Assembly (NCBI RefSeq): GCF_017848315.1
Contig: NZ_JAFKEC010000024.1
Location: 1 to 64,000 of the forward strand
Direction of reading: 5' to 3'
DNA from: Pseudomonas palmensis
GTDB lineage: Bacteria > Pseudomonadota > Gammaproteobacteria > Pseudomonadales > Pseudomonadaceae
DNA: 64,000 nt
Both the position numbers and the translations under genes were made by a program. Positions 26,421 to 38,842 of this stretch are shown here, one piece after another. The notes beneath the pieces are model-generated. The model was not told where the DNA came from. It made no database searches and was given only the letters and a program-made list of their open reading frames with translations. The stretch's first letter is position 1. Each line of letters starts with the position of its first letter.

Positions 26421-28193
26421 ATGGCTAACATTCCAACGATTTCCTTCGACGCCATCATCATTGGTGGTGGCGGTGCCGGCATGCGCGCTGCGCTGCAGCT
26501 GGCTCAAGGCGGCCACAAGACCGCCGTGATCACCAAGGTGTTCCCGACCCGTTCGCACACCGTATCGGCCCAGGGTGGCATCACCTGCGCCATCGCTTCG
26601 GCCGACCCGAACGATGACTGGCGCTGGCACATGTACGATACCGTCAAGGGTTCCGACTACATCGGTGACCAGGACGCTATCGAATACATGTGTCAGGAAG
26701 GCCCGGCTGCGGTGTTCGAGCTGGACCACATGGGTCTGCCGTTCTCGCGTACCGAAACCGGCCGTATCTACCAGCGTCCGTTCGGTGGCCAGTCCAAGGA
26801 CTACGGTAAAGGTGGCCAGGCCGCCCGTACCTGCGCCGCTTCCGACCGTACCGGTCACGCGCTGCTGCACACCCTCTATCAGGGCAACCTGAAAGCCGGC
26901 ACCACCTTCCTCAACGAGTGGTACGCGGTTGACCTGGTCAAGAACCAGGACGGCGCCTTCGTCGGCGTGATCGCGATCTGCATCGAAACCGGCGAGACCG
27001 TCTACATTCGCGCCAAGGCCACCGTACTGGCCACCGGCGGTGCAGGGCGTATCTACGCCTCCACCACCAACGCCCTGATCAATACCGGCGACGGTATCGG
27101 CATGGCCCTGCGTGCCGGCGTGCCGGTGCAGGACATCGAGATGTGGCAGTTCCACCCGACCGGCATCGCCGGCGCAGGTGTACTGGTTACCGAAGGCTGC
27201 CGTGGTGAAGGTGGTTACCTGATCAACAAGCACGGCGAGCGTTTCATGGAACGCTACGCGCCAAACGCCAAGGACCTCGCCGGTCGCGACGTTGTGGCCC
27301 GCTCCATGGTCAAAGAGATCATCGCCGGCAACGGCTGTGGCCCGAACGGCGACCACGTGATGCTCAAGCTCGACCACCTGGGCGAGGAAGTGCTGCACAG
27401 CCGCCTGCCAGGCATCTGCGAGCTGTCCAAGACCTTCGCGCACGTCGACCCGGTCGTTGCACCCGTACCCGTCGTTCCAACCTGCCACTACATGATGGGC
27501 GGCGTTGCCACCAACATTCATGGCCAGGCGATCTCGCAGAACGCCGACGGCGAAGACACCATCATCGAAGGGCTGTTCGCGGTCGGTGAAGTGGCTTGCG
27601 TATCGGTTCACGGCGCCAACCGCCTGGGCGGCAACTCGCTGCTCGACCTGGTGGTGTTCGGCCGTGCGGCCGGCCTGCACCTGGAAAAGGCCCTGAGCGA
27701 CGGTATCGAATACCGCGACGCCAGCGACACCGACGTGGAAGTCGCGCTGAACCGTCTGAACAAGCTCAACGAGCGTACCGACGGCGAAGACGTGGCAACC
27801 CTGCGTCGCGAGCTGCAAAGCTGCATGCAGAACTACTTCGGCGTGTTCCGCACCGGCGAATACATGCAGAAGGGTATCGAACAGCTGGCTGGCCTGCGCG
27901 AGCGTATCGCCAACGTCAAGATCAACGACAAGTCCCAGGCCTTCAACACCGCGCGTATCGAAGCGCTGGAGCTGCAGAACCTGCTGGAAGTCGCTGAAGC
28001 CACTGCAATCGCTGCTGAAGTGCGCAAAGAGTCCCGCGGTGCCCATGCCCGTGAAGACTTCGAAGACCGTGACGACGAAAACTGGCTGTGCCACACCCTG
28101 TACTTCCCGGGTGAAAAGCGGGTTGCCAAGCGTGCAGTCAACTTCTCGCCGAAAACCGTTCCGACGTTCGAGCCTAAAGTCCGGACTTACTAA
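26421..28193 (+). CDS. sdhA: Succinate dehydrogenase flavoprotein subunit
   Basis: The 590-residue catalytic subunit oxidises succinate to fumarate with covalent FAD. Seen are the dinucleotide motif [17 protein letters not shown] near residue 12, the FAD-linked His in [11 protein letters not shown] (about residue 45), and the substrate region with [33 protein letters not shown] and [20 protein letters not shown]. Length is normal. It lies three bases after sdhD. Confidence 0.97.
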   Translation: MANIPTISFDAIIIGGGGAGMRAALQLAQGGHKTAVITKVFPTRSHTVSAQGGITCAIASADPNDDWRWHMYDTVKGSDYIGDQDAIEYMCQEGPAAVFELDHMGLPFSRTETGRIYQRPFGGQSKDYGKGGQAARTCAASDRTGHALLHTLYQGNLKAGTTFLNEWYAVDLVKNQDGAFVGVIAICIETGETVYIRAKATVLATGGAGRIYASTTNALINTGDGIGMALRAGVPVQDIEMWQFHPTGIAGAGVLVTEGCRGEGGYLINKHGERFMERYAPNAKDLAGRDVVARSMVKEIIAGNGCGPNGDHVMLKLDHLGEEVLHSRLPGICELSKTFAHVDPVVAPVPVVPTCHYMMGGVATNIHGQAISQNADGEDTIIEGLFAVGEVACVSVHGANRLGGNSLLDLVVFGRAAGLHLEKALSDGIEYRDASDTDVEVALNRLNKLNERTDGEDVATLRRELQSCMQNYFGVFRTGEYMQKGIEQLAGLRERIANVKINDKSQAFNTARIEALELQNLLEVAEATAIAAEVRKESRGAHAREDFEDRDDENWLCHTLYFPGEKRVAKRAVNFSPKTVPTFEPKVRTY

Positions 28194-28204
28194 GGGTGGC
28201 CACT

Positions 28205-28909
28205 ATGTTGAAAGTCGAAGTTTATCGCTACAACCCCGACACCGACTCGGCACCTAAGACCCAGGTGTTCGAAGTCGATACCGGCGGCAAGGACCTGATG
28301 GTTCTGGATGTGCTGGCACTGATCAAGGAACAGGACGAAGGTTTCTCCTATCGTCGTTCGTGCCGCGAAGGCGTGTGCGGTTCCGATGGCATGAACATCA
28401 ACGGCAAGAACGGCCTGGCCTGCATCACCCCGCTGTCGGCGGTGGTGAAGAAGAACAAGCTGGTCGTGCGTCCGCTGCCCGGCCTGCCGGTCATCCGTGA
28501 CCTGGTCGTTGATATGAGCATCTTCTACAAGCAGTACGAGAAGGTGAAGCCGTTCCTGCAGAACGATACCCCGGCGCCGGCGATCGAACGCCTGCAGTCA
28601 CCGGAAGAACGCGAGAAGCTGGACGGTCTGTACGAGTGCATCCTGTGCGCTTGCTGCTCGACTTCCTGCCCGTCGTTCTGGTGGAACCCGGACAAGTTCC
28701 TGGGCCCGGCCGCTCTGCTTCAAGCTTATCGCTTCCTGGCCGATAGCCGTGACACCAAGACCCAGGAGCGCCTGGCGTCCCTGGATGACCCGTTCAGCGT
28801 ATTCCGCTGCCGCGGGATCATGAACTGCGTAAACGTTTGCCCCAAAGGTCTGAACCCGACCAAGGCAATCGGCCACGTACGTAACATGCTGCTGCAAAGC
28901 GGCACCTGA
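28205..28909 (+). CDS. sdhB: Succinate dehydrogenase iron-sulfur subunit
   Basis: The 234-residue subunit carries three Fe-S clusters: CREGVCGSDGMNING with a later Cys (2Fe-2S), YECILCACCSTSCPSFWWNP (4Fe-4S) and CRGIMNCVNVCPKGLNP (3Fe-4S). It passes electrons from SdhA to the quinone site. The start at 28205 has AAGGG eight bases upstream and gives the usual length; an in-frame GTG three codons earlier is a poorer choice. Confidence 0.96.
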   Translation: MLKVEVYRYNPDTDSAPKTQVFEVDTGGKDLMVLDVLALIKEQDEGFSYRRSCREGVCGSDGMNINGKNGLACITPLSAVVKKNKLVVRPLPGLPVIRDLVVDMSIFYKQYEKVKPFLQNDTPAPAIERLQSPEEREKLDGLYECILCACCSTSCPSFWWNPDKFLGPAALLQAYRFLADSRDTKTQERLASLDDPFSVFRCRGIMNCVNVCPKGLNPTKAIGHVRNMLLQSGT

Positions 28910-28919
28910 TTCAAAAGTG

Positions 28920-29150
28920 TTGTACCCGTAGCACACCGAAGTGCGGGCCCTTGCCCGCACCGAGGTGCAACTTGAGCAAAGGCCAAAAGCCCGAGCTTTT
29001 ACCTATGAAGATATGAGACCAGCAGGGGCGTCCGGGCTGGTACCCGGTAAATCTGCGGAACTCTCGGTGGCTTGGTTCAGTCGCTGCATACGGACTCAAC
29101 TCAGCTTGCTGTGGTTCTTGCCGATCGAGGCCCCTAACCGAGGGTGACCA
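28920..29150 (+). ncRNA. sucA leader RNA, likely sucA-II motif
   Basis: This 240-base gap before sucA contains several stems: GTGCGGGC/GCCCGCAC at 28941-28960, AAAAGC/GCTTTT at 28985-29000 and CCGGG/CCCGG at 29032-29047. CTCGGT (29063-29068) is complementary to ACCGAG at 29137-29142, beside the GAGGG Shine-Dalgarno, and GCTTGGT (29070-29076) to ACCAAGC at 29147-29153, just before the ATG. A conserved sucA-II RNA is known from this position in Pseudomonas. I identify it by position and structure only; a covariance search would be decisive. Confidence 0.55.
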
Positions 29151-29153
29151 AGC

Positions 29154-31985
29154 ATGCAAGAAAGCGTGATGCAGCGCATGTGGAACAGCGCCCACCTTTC
29201 AGGTGGTAACGCTGCCTATGTGGAAGAGCTCTACGAGCTCTACCTGCACGACCCTAACGCTGTGCCAGAAGAGTGGCGCACTTACTTTCAGAAGTTGCCC
29301 GCCGAAGGCAGCACTGCCACCGATGTATCGCACTCGACGATCCGCGACCATTTCGTACTGCTGGCAAAGAACCAGCGCCGCGCCCAACCGGTTTCCGCCG
29401 GTAGCGTGAGCAGTGAACACGAGAAGAAGCAGGTTGAAGTGCTGCGACTGATCCAGGCCTACCGTATGCGCGGCCACCAAGCCGCGAAGCTCGACCCCCT
29501 GGGGTTGTGGCAGCGCCCTGCGCCAGTAGACCTGTCGATCAATCATTACGGCTTGACCAATGCCGATCTTGATACGACCTTCCGTGCCGGCGACCTGTTC
29601 ATCGGCAAAGAGGAAGCGAGCCTACGCGAAATCTTCGAGGCGTTGCAGCAGACATATTGCCGCACCATCGGCGCCGAGTTCACCCACATCGTCGACTCCG
29701 AGCAGCGCAGCTGGTTCCAGCAGCGTCTGGAGAGCGTGCGTGGGCGTCCTGAATTTTCCGCAGACATCCAGAGCCACCTGCTCGAGCGCGTTACCGCGGC
29801 AGAAGGCCTGGAGAAATACCTGGGTACCAAATACCCGGGCACCAAACGTTTCGGCCTGGAAGGCGGCGAAAGCCTGATTCCGATGCTGGACGAGCTGATC
29901 CAGCGCTCCGGTTCCTATGGCACCAAGGAAGTCGTGATCGGCATGGCCCACCGTGGTCGCCTGAACGTACTGGTCAACACCTTCGGCAAGAACCCGCGCG
30001 AGCTGTTCGACGAGTTCGAAGGCAAGAAGAAGGTCGAGCTGGGTTCCGGTGACGTGAAGTATCACCAGGGCTTCTCGTCCAACGTGATGACCGCCGGCGG
30101 TGAAGTTCACCTGGCCATGGCGTTCAACCCTTCGCACCTGGAAATCGTCTCGCCAGTGGTGGAAGGTTCGGTGCGTGCCCGTCAGGACCGCCGCAACGAC
30201 AGCGTTGGCGACAAGGTACTGCCGATCTCGATCCACGGCGACGCGGCCTTCGCTGGCCAGGGCGTGGTCATGGAAACCTTCCAGATGTCGCAGACCCGCG
30301 GTTTCAAGACCGGCGGCACCGTGCACATCGTGATCAACAACCAGGTTGGTTTCACCATCAGCAACCCGCTGGACTCGCGTTCCACCGAGTACTGCACCGA
30401 CGTCGCCAAGATGATCCAGGCGCCGATCCTGCACGTCAACGGCGACGATCCGGAAGCGGTGCTGTTCGTGACCCAGCTGGCGGTCGACTACCGCATGCAG
30501 TTCAAGCGTGACGTGGTCATCGACCTGGTCTGCTACCGTCGTCGCGGCCACAACGAGGCCGACGAGCCGAACGGCACCCAGCCGCTGATGTACCAGCAGA
30601 TCAGCAAGCAGCGCACCACCCGTGAGCTGTACGCCGATGCGCTGACCCAGGCCGGTCGTCTGGATGCCGAGCGCGTCCAGGCCAAGGTCGACGAGTACCG
30701 CAATGCGCTGGACAACGGCCTGCATGTTGTGAAAAGCCTGGTCAAGGAGCCGAACAAGGAGCTGTTCGTCGACTGGCGTCCATACCTGGGCCACGCCTGG
30801 ACCGCGCGTCACGACACCCGCTTCGACCTCAAGACCCTGCAGGAGCTCTCGGCCAAGTTGCTGGAGCTGCCGGAAGGCTTCGTGGTTCAGCGCCAGGTGT
30901 CGAAGATCTACGAAGATCGCCAGAAGATGCAGGCCGGTGGCTTGCCGATCAACTGGGGTTACGCCGAAACCATGGCGTACGCCACCCTGGCCTTCGAAGG
31001 TCACCCGATCCGCATGACGGGTCAGGATATCGGTCGCGGCACCTTCTCTCACCGCCATGCGGTGTTGCACAACCAGAAGGACGCCAGCACCTATATCCCG
31101 CTGCAGAACCTGTTCCCGGGCCAGCCACGTTTCGACCTGTACGATTCGTTCCTGTCCGAAGAGGCGGTACTGGCGTTCGAATACGGCTACTCGACCACCC
31201 AGCCCAATGCGCTGGTGATCTGGGAAGCCCAGTTCGGCGACTTCGCCAACGGTGCCCAGGTGGTTGTCGACCAGTTCATCACCAGCGGCGAGCACAAGTG
31301 GGGCCGTCTGTGCGGTCTGACCATGCTGCTGCCACACGGTTATGAAGGGCAGGGGCCTGAGCACTCCTCGGCGCGTCTGGAGCGTTACCTGCAACTGTGT
31401 GCCGAGCACAACGTTCAGGTCTGCGTACCGACCACGCCGGCTCAGATCTACCACCTGCTGCGTCGTCAGGTCATCCGTCCGCTGCGCAAGCCGCTGATCG
31501 TGCTGACACCCAAGTCGCTGCTGCGCCACAAGCTGGCCATCTCGACCCTGGAAGAACTGGCCGAAGGCTCGTTCCAGACCGTCATTCCGGAAATCGACAG
31601 CCTCGATCCGGCCAAGGTGACGCGCCTGGTGCTGTGCAGCGGCAAGGTCTACTACGATCTGCTGGAAAAACGCCGTGCCGAAGGTCGTGAAGACATCGCT
31701 ATCGTGCGTATCGAGCAACTGTATCCGTTCCCTGAAGACGATCTGGTTGAAATCCTTGCGCCTTACACCGGTCTGAAGGACGTGGTGTGGTGTCAGGAAG
31801 AGCCGATGAACCAGGGCGCGTGGTACAGCAGCCAGCACCACATGCGTCGCATCCTGAGCCGTCACAACAAGGACCTGGTCCTTGAGTACGCCGGTCGTGA
31901 CGCCTCGGCAGCACCTGCCTGTGGTTACGCTTCGATGCACGCCGAACAGCAGGAAAAACTGCTGCAAGCTGCCTTCACCGTTTAA
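29154..31985 (+). CDS. sucA: 2-oxoglutarate dehydrogenase E1 component
   Basis: The 943-residue thiamine-diphosphate enzyme decarboxylates 2-oxoglutarate and transfers the succinyl group to the lipoyl of SucB. It shows the ThDP/Mg region GDAAFAGQGVVMETFQMSQ and the following GTVHIVINNQVGF, as well as the E1 catalytic motif YRRRGHNEADEP and the C-terminal pyrimidine-binding domain with QDIGRGTFSHRHAVLH. The start has GAGGG nine bases before it. It is internal to the sdh-suc operon but has its own long structured leader. Confidence 0.97.
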   Translation: MQESVMQRMWNSAHLSGGNAAYVEELYELYLHDPNAVPEEWRTYFQKLPAEGSTATDVSHSTIRDHFVLLAKNQRRAQPVSAGSVSSEHEKKQVEVLRLIQAYRMRGHQAAKLDPLGLWQRPAPVDLSINHYGLTNADLDTTFRAGDLFIGKEEASLREIFEALQQTYCRTIGAEFTHIVDSEQRSWFQQRLESVRGRPEFSADIQSHLLERVTAAEGLEKYLGTKYPGTKRFGLEGGESLIPMLDELIQRSGSYGTKEVVIGMAHRGRLNVLVNTFGKNPRELFDEFEGKKKVELGSGDVKYHQGFSSNVMTAGGEVHLAMAFNPSHLEIVSPVVEGSVRARQDRRNDSVGDKVLPISIHGDAAFAGQGVVMETFQMSQTRGFKTGGTVHIVINNQVGFTISNPLDSRSTEYCTDVAKMIQAPILHVNGDDPEAVLFVTQLAVDYRMQFKRDVVIDLVCYRRRGHNEADEPNGTQPLMYQQISKQRTTRELYADALTQAGRLDAERVQAKVDEYRNALDNGLHVVKSLVKEPNKELFVDWRPYLGHAWTARHDTRFDLKTLQELSAKLLELPEGFVVQRQVSKIYEDRQKMQAGGLPINWGYAETMAYATLAFEGHPIRMTGQDIGRGTFSHRHAVLHNQKDASTYIPLQNLFPGQPRFDLYDSFLSEEAVLAFEYGYSTTQPNALVIWEAQFGDFANGAQVVVDQFITSGEHKWGRLCGLTMLLPHGYEGQGPEHSSARLERYLQLCAEHNVQVCVPTTPAQIYHLLRRQVIRPLRKPLIVLTPKSLLRHKLAISTLEELAEGSFQTVIPEIDSLDPAKVTRLVLCSGKVYYDLLEKRRAEGREDIAIVRIEQLYPFPEDDLVEILAPYTGLKDVVWCQEEPMNQGAWYSSQHHMRRILSRHNKDLVLEYAGRDASAAPACGYASMHAEQQEKLLQAAFTV

Positions 31986-32027
31986 TGCCATCGCGCACCA
32001 GAAACCGAATTTAAGGAACCACTGATA

Positions 32028-33245
32028 ATGGCTATCGAGATCAAAGCCCCTACTTTCCCGGAATCGGTTGCCGATGGCACCGTTGCCACCTGGCACAAGA
32101 AACCGGGCGAAGCCGTCAAGCGTGACGAGCTGATCGTCGACATCGAGACCGACAAGGTCGTCCTGGAAGTGCTGGCCACCGCCGATGGCGTGCTGGGCGA
32201 CATCGTCAAGGGCGAAGGCGAGACCGTGCTGTCCGACGAAGTGCTGGGTTCGATCAATGAAGGCGCTGCGCCGGCTGCTGCTCCGGCCGCCGCTGCCGCC
32301 GCACCTGCCCAGGCTGCTGCTGCGGCCGACGCTGGCGAAGACGACCCGATTGCTGCGCCTGCCGCACGCAAGCTGGCCGAAGAAAACGCCATCGACCTGG
32401 CCAGCGTCGCTGGCACCGGCAAAGGCGGTCGCATCACCAAGGAAGACGTCGTCGCTGCCGTCGCCAACAAGAAGGCCGCTCCGGCTGCCGCTGCTGCCAA
32501 GCCGGCCGCTGCTGCCGCTGCCCCGGTTGTTGCCACTGGCGACCGTACCGAGAAGCGTGTGCCGATGACCCGCGTGCGTGCCACCGTGGCCAAGCGTCTG
32601 GTCGAAGCACAGTCGAACATGGCGATGCTGACCACCTTCAACGAAGTCGACATGACCGAAGTCATGGCACTGCGTTCGAAGTACAAGGACCTGTTCGAGA
32701 AGTCCCACAACGGCGTGCGCCTGGGCTTCATGTCGTTCTTCGTCAAGGCTGCCACCGAAGCGCTGAAACGCTTCCCGGCCGTCAACGCCTCGATCGACGG
32801 CAGCGACATCGTCTACCACGGCTACGCCGACATCGGTGTTGCCGTGTCCAGCGACCGCGGCCTGGTGGTACCGGTACTGCGTAACGCCGAGCAGATGAGC
32901 CTGGCCGAAATCGAAGGCGGCATCGCCACCTTCGGCAAGAAGGCCCGTGACGGCAAACTGTCGATCGACGAGATGACCGGCGGTACCTTCACCATCACCA
33001 ACGGTGGTACCTTCGGTTCGATGATGTCGACCCCGATCGTCAACCCGCCGCAGGCTGCAATCCTGGGCATGCACAACATCATCCAGCGTCCGATGGCCGT
33101 CAACGGCCAGGTCGTGATCCGTCCGATGATGTACCTGGCACTGTCCTACGATCACCGCCTGATCGATGGCAAAGAAGCCGTGACGTTCCTGGTGACCATC
33201 AAGAACCTGCTGGAAGACCCGGCTCGTCTGCTGCTGGACATCTGA
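32028..33245 (+). CDS. sucB: Dihydrolipoamide succinyltransferase (E2) of 2-oxoglutarate dehydrogenase
   Basis: The 405-residue protein has one lipoyl domain with ETDKVVLEV (lipoyl-lysine about residue 43), an Ala/Pro-rich linker, an E1/E3-binding domain ([20 protein letters not shown]) and another Ala-rich linker. The acyltransferase core ends with [15 protein letters not shown], whose His and Asp are catalytic. It is the core of the complex whose E1 is SucA and E3 is encoded next. AAGGAACC precedes the ATG. Confidence 0.97.
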   Translation: MAIEIKAPTFPESVADGTVATWHKKPGEAVKRDELIVDIETDKVVLEVLATADGVLGDIVKGEGETVLSDEVLGSINEGAAPAAAPAAAAAAPAQAAAAADAGEDDPIAAPAARKLAEENAIDLASVAGTGKGGRITKEDVVAAVANKKAAPAAAAAKPAAAAAAPVVATGDRTEKRVPMTRVRATVAKRLVEAQSNMAMLTTFNEVDMTEVMALRSKYKDLFEKSHNGVRLGFMSFFVKAATEALKRFPAVNASIDGSDIVYHGYADIGVAVSSDRGLVVPVLRNAEQMSLAEIEGGIATFGKKARDGKLSIDEMTGGTFTITNGGTFGSMMSTPIVNPPQAAILGMHNIIQRPMAVNGQVVIRPMMYLALSYDHRLIDGKEAVTFLVTIKNLLEDPARLLLDI

Positions 33246-33247
33246 TA

Positions 33248-34776
<1,529 letters not shown>

Positions 34777-34784
34777 ACAATAAG

Positions 34785-34920
34785 AAACCACGGCGGACGG
34801 CCCGTCGTGAGTCTTGCGTGCATGGCTCACCGCGGAAAGTCCGCCGGACTCGAACTCCCGGAGCATACCGGGGGCAAGCGGTCACAGGTGGCGCGGCACT
34901 CCACAGGAGCGCAGCGCCGA
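34785..34920 (+). ncRNA. sucC leader RNA, likely sucC motif
   Basis: The 175-base gap before sucC is strongly structured. CGGCGGAC (34791-34798) pairs perfectly with GTCCGCCG (34839-34846), enclosing GTGAG/CTCAC; then CCCGG/CCGGG (34857-34872) and GGCGC/GCGCC (34890-34918) follow. A conserved sucC RNA is described upstream of sucC in Pseudomonas. Assignment is by location and stems; no ligand is known to me. It could control sucCD separately from the upstream operon genes. Confidence 0.6.
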
Positions 34921-34951
34921 AGCGCAGTACCTAACGAAGACGGTAAAAAGC

Positions 34952-36118
34952 ATGAATCTTCACGAGTATCAGGGTAAGCAGCTGTTCGCTGAATACGGCC
35001 TGCCAGTTTCCAAGGGTTTCGCAGTCGACACCCCTGAAGCTGCAGCAGAAGCCTGCGACAAGATCGGTGGCACCGAGTGGGTTGTAAAAGCCCAGGTTCA
35101 CGCCGGTGGTCGCGGTAAAGCGGGCGGCGTAAAGCTGGTTCGCAGCAAAGAAGACGCCAAGGCGTTCGCTGCCCAGTGGTTGGGCAAGCGTCTGGTTACC
35201 TACCAGACCGATGCCAATGGTCAGCCAGTCACCAAGATCCTGGTTGAATCGTGCACTGATATCGCTAAAGAGCTGTACCTGGGCGCTGTCGTTGACCGTT
35301 CGAGCCGTCGTATCGTGTTCATGGCCTCCACCGAAGGTGGCGTGGACATCGAGAAAGTCGCTCACGACACTCCGGAAAAAATCATCAAGGCCACTATCGA
35401 TCCACTGGTTGGCGCTCAGCCATTCCAGGGTCGCGAGCTGGCATTCCAGCTGGGTCTGGAAGGCAAGCAGGTTGCTCAGTTCGCCAAGATCTTCGTCGGT
35501 CTGGCCAAGCTGTTCAAAGAGCACGACCTGGCACTGCTGGAAGTGAACCCGCTGGTGATCAAGGCCGACGGCGATCTGCACTGCCTCGATGCCAAGATCA
35601 ACATCGACGCCAACGCCATGTACCGTCAGCCCAAGCTGAAAACCTTCCACGACCCGTCGCAGGACGATCCTCGTGAAGCCCACGCTGCCAGCTTCGAGCT
35701 GAACTACGTGGCCCTGGAAGGCAACATCGGCTGCATGGTCAACGGTGCCGGCCTGGCCATGGGTACCATGGACATCGTCAACCTGCACGGCGGCAAGCCA
35801 GCCAACTTCCTCGACGTAGGTGGTGGCGCTACCAAAGAGCGCGTGACCGAAGCGTTCAAGATCATCCTGTCCGACAGCAATGTCGCGGCCGTACTGGTCA
35901 ACATCTTCGGCGGCATCGTTCGTTGCGACATGATTGCCGAAGGCATCATCGGTGCAGTGAAAGAAGTTGGCGTTAAAGTGCCGGTTGTTGTTCGTCTGGA
36001 AGGCAACAACGCTGAACTGGGCGCCAAAGTACTGGCAGAAAGCGGTTTGAACATCATTGCGGCAACCAGCCTGACCGACGCTGCTCAACAAGTTGTCAAA
36101 GCTGCGGAGGGCAAGTAA
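34952..36118 (+). CDS. sucC: Succinyl-CoA synthetase beta subunit
   Basis: The 388-residue subunit has an ATP-grasp domain ([35 protein letters not shown]) and a C-terminal CoA-ligase domain with GFVNIFGGI-like [10 protein letters not shown]. With SucD it converts succinyl-CoA to succinate with nucleotide phosphorylation. The start at 34952 gives the standard N-terminus; longer in-frame versions lie inside the RNA leader. It overlaps sucD by one base (TAATG). Confidence 0.96.
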   Translation: MNLHEYQGKQLFAEYGLPVSKGFAVDTPEAAAEACDKIGGTEWVVKAQVHAGGRGKAGGVKLVRSKEDAKAFAAQWLGKRLVTYQTDANGQPVTKILVESCTDIAKELYLGAVVDRSSRRIVFMASTEGGVDIEKVAHDTPEKIIKATIDPLVGAQPFQGRELAFQLGLEGKQVAQFAKIFVGLAKLFKEHDLALLEVNPLVIKADGDLHCLDAKINIDANAMYRQPKLKTFHDPSQDDPREAHAASFELNYVALEGNIGCMVNGAGLAMGTMDIVNLHGGKPANFLDVGGGATKERVTEAFKIILSDSNVAAVLVNIFGGIVRCDMIAEGIIGAVKEVGVKVPVVVRLEGNNAELGAKVLAESGLNIIAATSLTDAAQQVVKAAEGK

Positions 36119-37002
36119 TGAGCGTCCTGATCAATAAAGACACCAAAGTCATCTGCCAGGGCTTCACCGGCTCGCAGGGTACCTTCCACTCCGAGCAAGC
36201 CATCGCCTACGGCACCAAGATGGTTGGCGGCGTGACCCCAGGCAAAGGCGGCACCACTCACCTGGGCCTGCCGGTGTTCAACACCGTGAAAGAAGCAGTA
36301 GCTGCTACCGGCGCCGACGCGTCGGTCATCTACGTACCGGCTCCTTTCTGCAAGGACTCGATCCTGGAAGCAGCGTTCGGCGGCATCAAGCTGATCGTGT
36401 GCATCACCGAAGGCATTCCTACCCTGGACATGCTCGATGCCAAGGTCAAGTGCGACGAGCTGGGTGTTACCCTGATCGGCCCTAACTGCCCAGGCGTCAT
36501 CACCCCGGGCGAGTGCAAGATCGGCATCATGCCAGGTCACATCCACTTGCCAGGCAAGGTCGGTATCGTGTCGCGTTCCGGCACCCTGACCTATGAAGCC
36601 GTGAAGCAGACCACTGACGCCGGTTTCGGTCAGTCCACCTGCGTCGGTATCGGTGGCGACCCGATCCCGGGTTCGAACTTCATCGACATCCTGAAGCTGT
36701 TCCAGGAAGACCCGAAGACCGAGGCGATCGTGATGATCGGCGAGATCGGCGGTTCGGCTGAAGAAGAAGCGGCTGCCTACATCAAGGCAAACGTCACCAA
36801 ACCAGTGGTTTCCTACATCGCCGGTGTGACTGCCCCAGCGGGCAAGCGCATGGGCCATGCTGGCGCCATCATTTCGGGCGGCAAGGGTACTGCAGACGAG
36901 AAGTTCGCAGCCCTGCAGGACGCCGGTGTAAAAACCGTGCGTTCGCTGGCCGACATCGGCAAGGCCCTGGCCGAGCTGACCGGTTGGGAAGTGAAGAAGT
37001 AA
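36118..37002 (+). CDS. sucD: Succinyl-CoA synthetase alpha subunit
   Basis: The 294-residue subunit has the CoA-binding fold ([17 protein letters not shown]) and a phospho-histidine loop in [16 protein letters not shown] near residue 246. With SucC it closes the succinyl-CoA step of the TCA cycle. The ATG overlaps the sucC stop by one base. It is the last gene of the sdh-suc operon and is followed by a terminator at 37030. Confidence 0.96.
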   Translation: MSVLINKDTKVICQGFTGSQGTFHSEQAIAYGTKMVGGVTPGKGGTTHLGLPVFNTVKEAVAATGADASVIYVPAPFCKDSILEAAFGGIKLIVCITEGIPTLDMLDAKVKCDELGVTLIGPNCPGVITPGECKIGIMPGHIHLPGKVGIVSRSGTLTYEAVKQTTDAGFGQSTCVGIGGDPIPGSNFIDILKLFQEDPKTEAIVMIGEIGGSAEEEAAAYIKANVTKPVVSYIAGVTAPAGKRMGHAGAIISGGKGTADEKFAALQDAGVKTVRSLADIGKALAELTGWEVKK

Positions 37003-37029
37003 GCTGCGGCTGACCTTCCACGCTTCGGC

Positions 37030-37054
37030 AAAGGCCACCCTCGGGTGGCCTTTG
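37030..37054 (+). terminator. Intrinsic terminator after sucCD
   Basis: AAAGGCCACCC / GGGTGGCCTTT with a two-base loop is followed by a T-rich stretch. Confidence 0.8.
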
Positions 37055-37078
37055 TGCTTTCTGGTGTACGCTGCCCTC

Positions 37079-37104
37079 TGTAGGAGCCGGCCTTGCCGGC
37101 GAAG
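37079..37104. repeat. REP-like repeat
   Basis: TGTAGGAGCCGGCCTTGCC... contains the CCGGCCTTGCCGG palindrome seen at 44236 and 48577 in this window. Confidence 0.7.
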
Positions 37105-37350
37105 CAGACAGCGCGTTCTTGCATAAAAGTCGGTCATCCACGCGACATGCATATTCGCTCATCGGACAAGCACCCCTCTGGCAGTGCGTTTTGCGGCCAG
37201 ATTCGTTAACCTGTGCCCTCATTTTGTGCCAGCACCCCAAAAGGGAGCTACACGCTAAACGGGTCTGCTCCATCCGGGCAGGCAGCATTTCCCTCACCCA
37301 AGGGGAAGTCCCTCTCTAAATCCCGATTTCAGAAGTGTGGTATTTCCTTA

Positions 37351-38664
37351 ATGAAAGTCTTGAAAGGCCAGGACATCCTGGCGCTTGGTTTTATGACGTT
37401 CGCGTTATTCGTGGGCGCAGGCAACATCATTTTCCCGCCTATCGTCGGCCTGCAATCGGGCCCCTACGTCTGGTTGGCCGCCCTGGGCTTTCTGGTCACT
37501 GCCGTGGGCCTGCCCGTGATCACCGTGGTGGCACTGGCCAAGGTCGGTGGCGGCATGGACGCGCTGAGCAGCCCGATCGGCAAGGTGGCCGGTGGCCTGC
37601 TGGCGGCTGCCGCGTACCTGGCCGTAGGCCCGCTGTTCGCCACCCCGCGTACCGCGACCGTGTCCTTCGAGGTAGGTGTGGCACCGCTGACCGGCGAGAG
37701 CCCGACCGCGTTGTTCATCTATAGCCTGGTGTACTTTGCCGTGGTGCTGGCCGTGTCCATGTACCCGGGCAAGCTGCTCGATACCGTCGGGCGCTTCCTG
37801 GCCCCGCTGAAGATCATCGCGCTGGCCGCGCTGGGCATCGCCGCGTTCATGCTGCCGGCCGGCACCATGGGGGTGGCGCAACCTGAATATGTCGCCGCGC
37901 CGTTCTCCCAGGGCTTCATCAATGGCTACCTGACCATGGATACCCTGGGCGCGCTGGTGTTCGGTATCGTCATCGTCAACGCGATCCGCTCGCGTGGCGT
38001 CGACTCGCCGCAACTGATCACCCGCTATGCCATCATCGCCGGCCTAATTGCCGGTGTCGGCCTGGCGCTGGTGTACATCAGCCTGTTCCGCCTGGGTGCG
38101 GGCAGCCACGAGATCGCCGCCGGTGCGAGCAATGGTGCGGCGGTGCTGCATGCCTATGTACAGCACACTTTCGGTTCGCTGGGCAGTGGCTTCCTGGCTG
38201 TACTGATCGCGCTGGCCTGCCTGGTCACCGCCGTGGGCCTGACCTGCGCCTGCGCCGAGTACTTCAGCCAGGTACTGCCGTTGTCGTACCGTATGCTGGT
38301 GGTGCTGCTGGCCGGCTTCTCGCTGGTGGTGTCGAACCTGGGCCTGACCAAGCTGATCGCGTTCTCGATCCCGGTGCTGACGGCAATCTACCCGCCCTGC
38401 ATCGTGCTGGTGGCGCTGAGTTTCTGCGGCAACCTGTGGAACTCCCAGACCCGCATCATGGCCCCGGTCATGGCGGTGTCGCTGCTGTTCGGCGTGATCG
38501 ACGCGCTCAAGGGCGCCAACCTCGCTGGCTGGCTGCCGGAGTCGCTGGCGCACCTGCCGCTGAGCGAGCAGGGCCTGGCCTGGCTGGTGCCTTCGGTGGC
38601 GATGCTGGCTGTTGCCGTGGTGCTTGACCGCATGCTCGGCAAGCCGCGCGAAGCGGTCGCCTGA
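37351..38664 (+). CDS. brnQ: Branched-chain amino acid transporter BrnQ
   Basis: The 437-residue protein has about 12 transmembrane helices and the LIVCS family pattern: the [20 protein letters not shown] block near residue 18, the [12 protein letters not shown] block near 98 and later [14 protein letters not shown]. Such carriers import leucine, isoleucine and valine with a cation. The ATG at 37351 starts the canonical N-terminus; the ribosome site is weak. It is monocistronic and ends in a terminator. Confidence 0.9.
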   Translation: MKVLKGQDILALGFMTFALFVGAGNIIFPPIVGLQSGPYVWLAALGFLVTAVGLPVITVVALAKVGGGMDALSSPIGKVAGGLLAAAAYLAVGPLFATPRTATVSFEVGVAPLTGESPTALFIYSLVYFAVVLAVSMYPGKLLDTVGRFLAPLKIIALAALGIAAFMLPAGTMGVAQPEYVAAPFSQGFINGYLTMDTLGALVFGIVIVNAIRSRGVDSPQLITRYAIIAGLIAGVGLALVYISLFRLGAGSHEIAAGASNGAAVLHAYVQHTFGSLGSGFLAVLIALACLVTAVGLTCACAEYFSQVLPLSYRMLVVLLAGFSLVVSNLGLTKLIAFSIPVLTAIYPPCIVLVALSFCGNLWNSQTRIMAPVMAVSLLFGVIDALKGANLAGWLPESLAHLPLSEQGLAWLVPSVAMLAVAVVLDRMLGKPREAVA

Positions 38665-38723
38665 GTGCCGGCCGCGGCAGGCGAGGGCCACAAGCCATGA
38701 TCGCCTGCCGGGCCAGCCTCTGA

Positions 38724-38758
38724 AGAGCCCCGCATCCATTCGGATGCGGGGCTTTTTC
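38724..38758 (+). terminator. Intrinsic terminator after brnQ
   Basis: The stem GAGCCCCGCATCC / GGATGCGGGGCTTTTT with a four-base loop ends in a T run. Confidence 0.88.
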
Positions 38759-38842
38759 GTCTCGGGGCCACGTGTCTTTTTGCCGCTGGCAGCGTCGAAA
38801 GGCGGACAATGCACCATCCTGTGCCATTTCTTCGGGAGCGCC

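Larger units (their letters stand above)
37003..37350. other. 348-base spacer sucD / brnQ
   Basis: It holds the sucD terminator, a REP-like element at 37079-37104 and an unassigned upstream leader for brnQ. No gene is supported. Confidence 0.7.

Noticed and set aside
32265..32540. Ala/Pro-rich low-complexity stretches in sucB as DNA repeats
   Set aside because: They encode the flexible linkers normal for E2 proteins.
36118..37002. Possible separate promoter for sucD inside sucC
   Set aside because: The TAATG overlap and absence of promoter-like elements favour one transcript with sucC.
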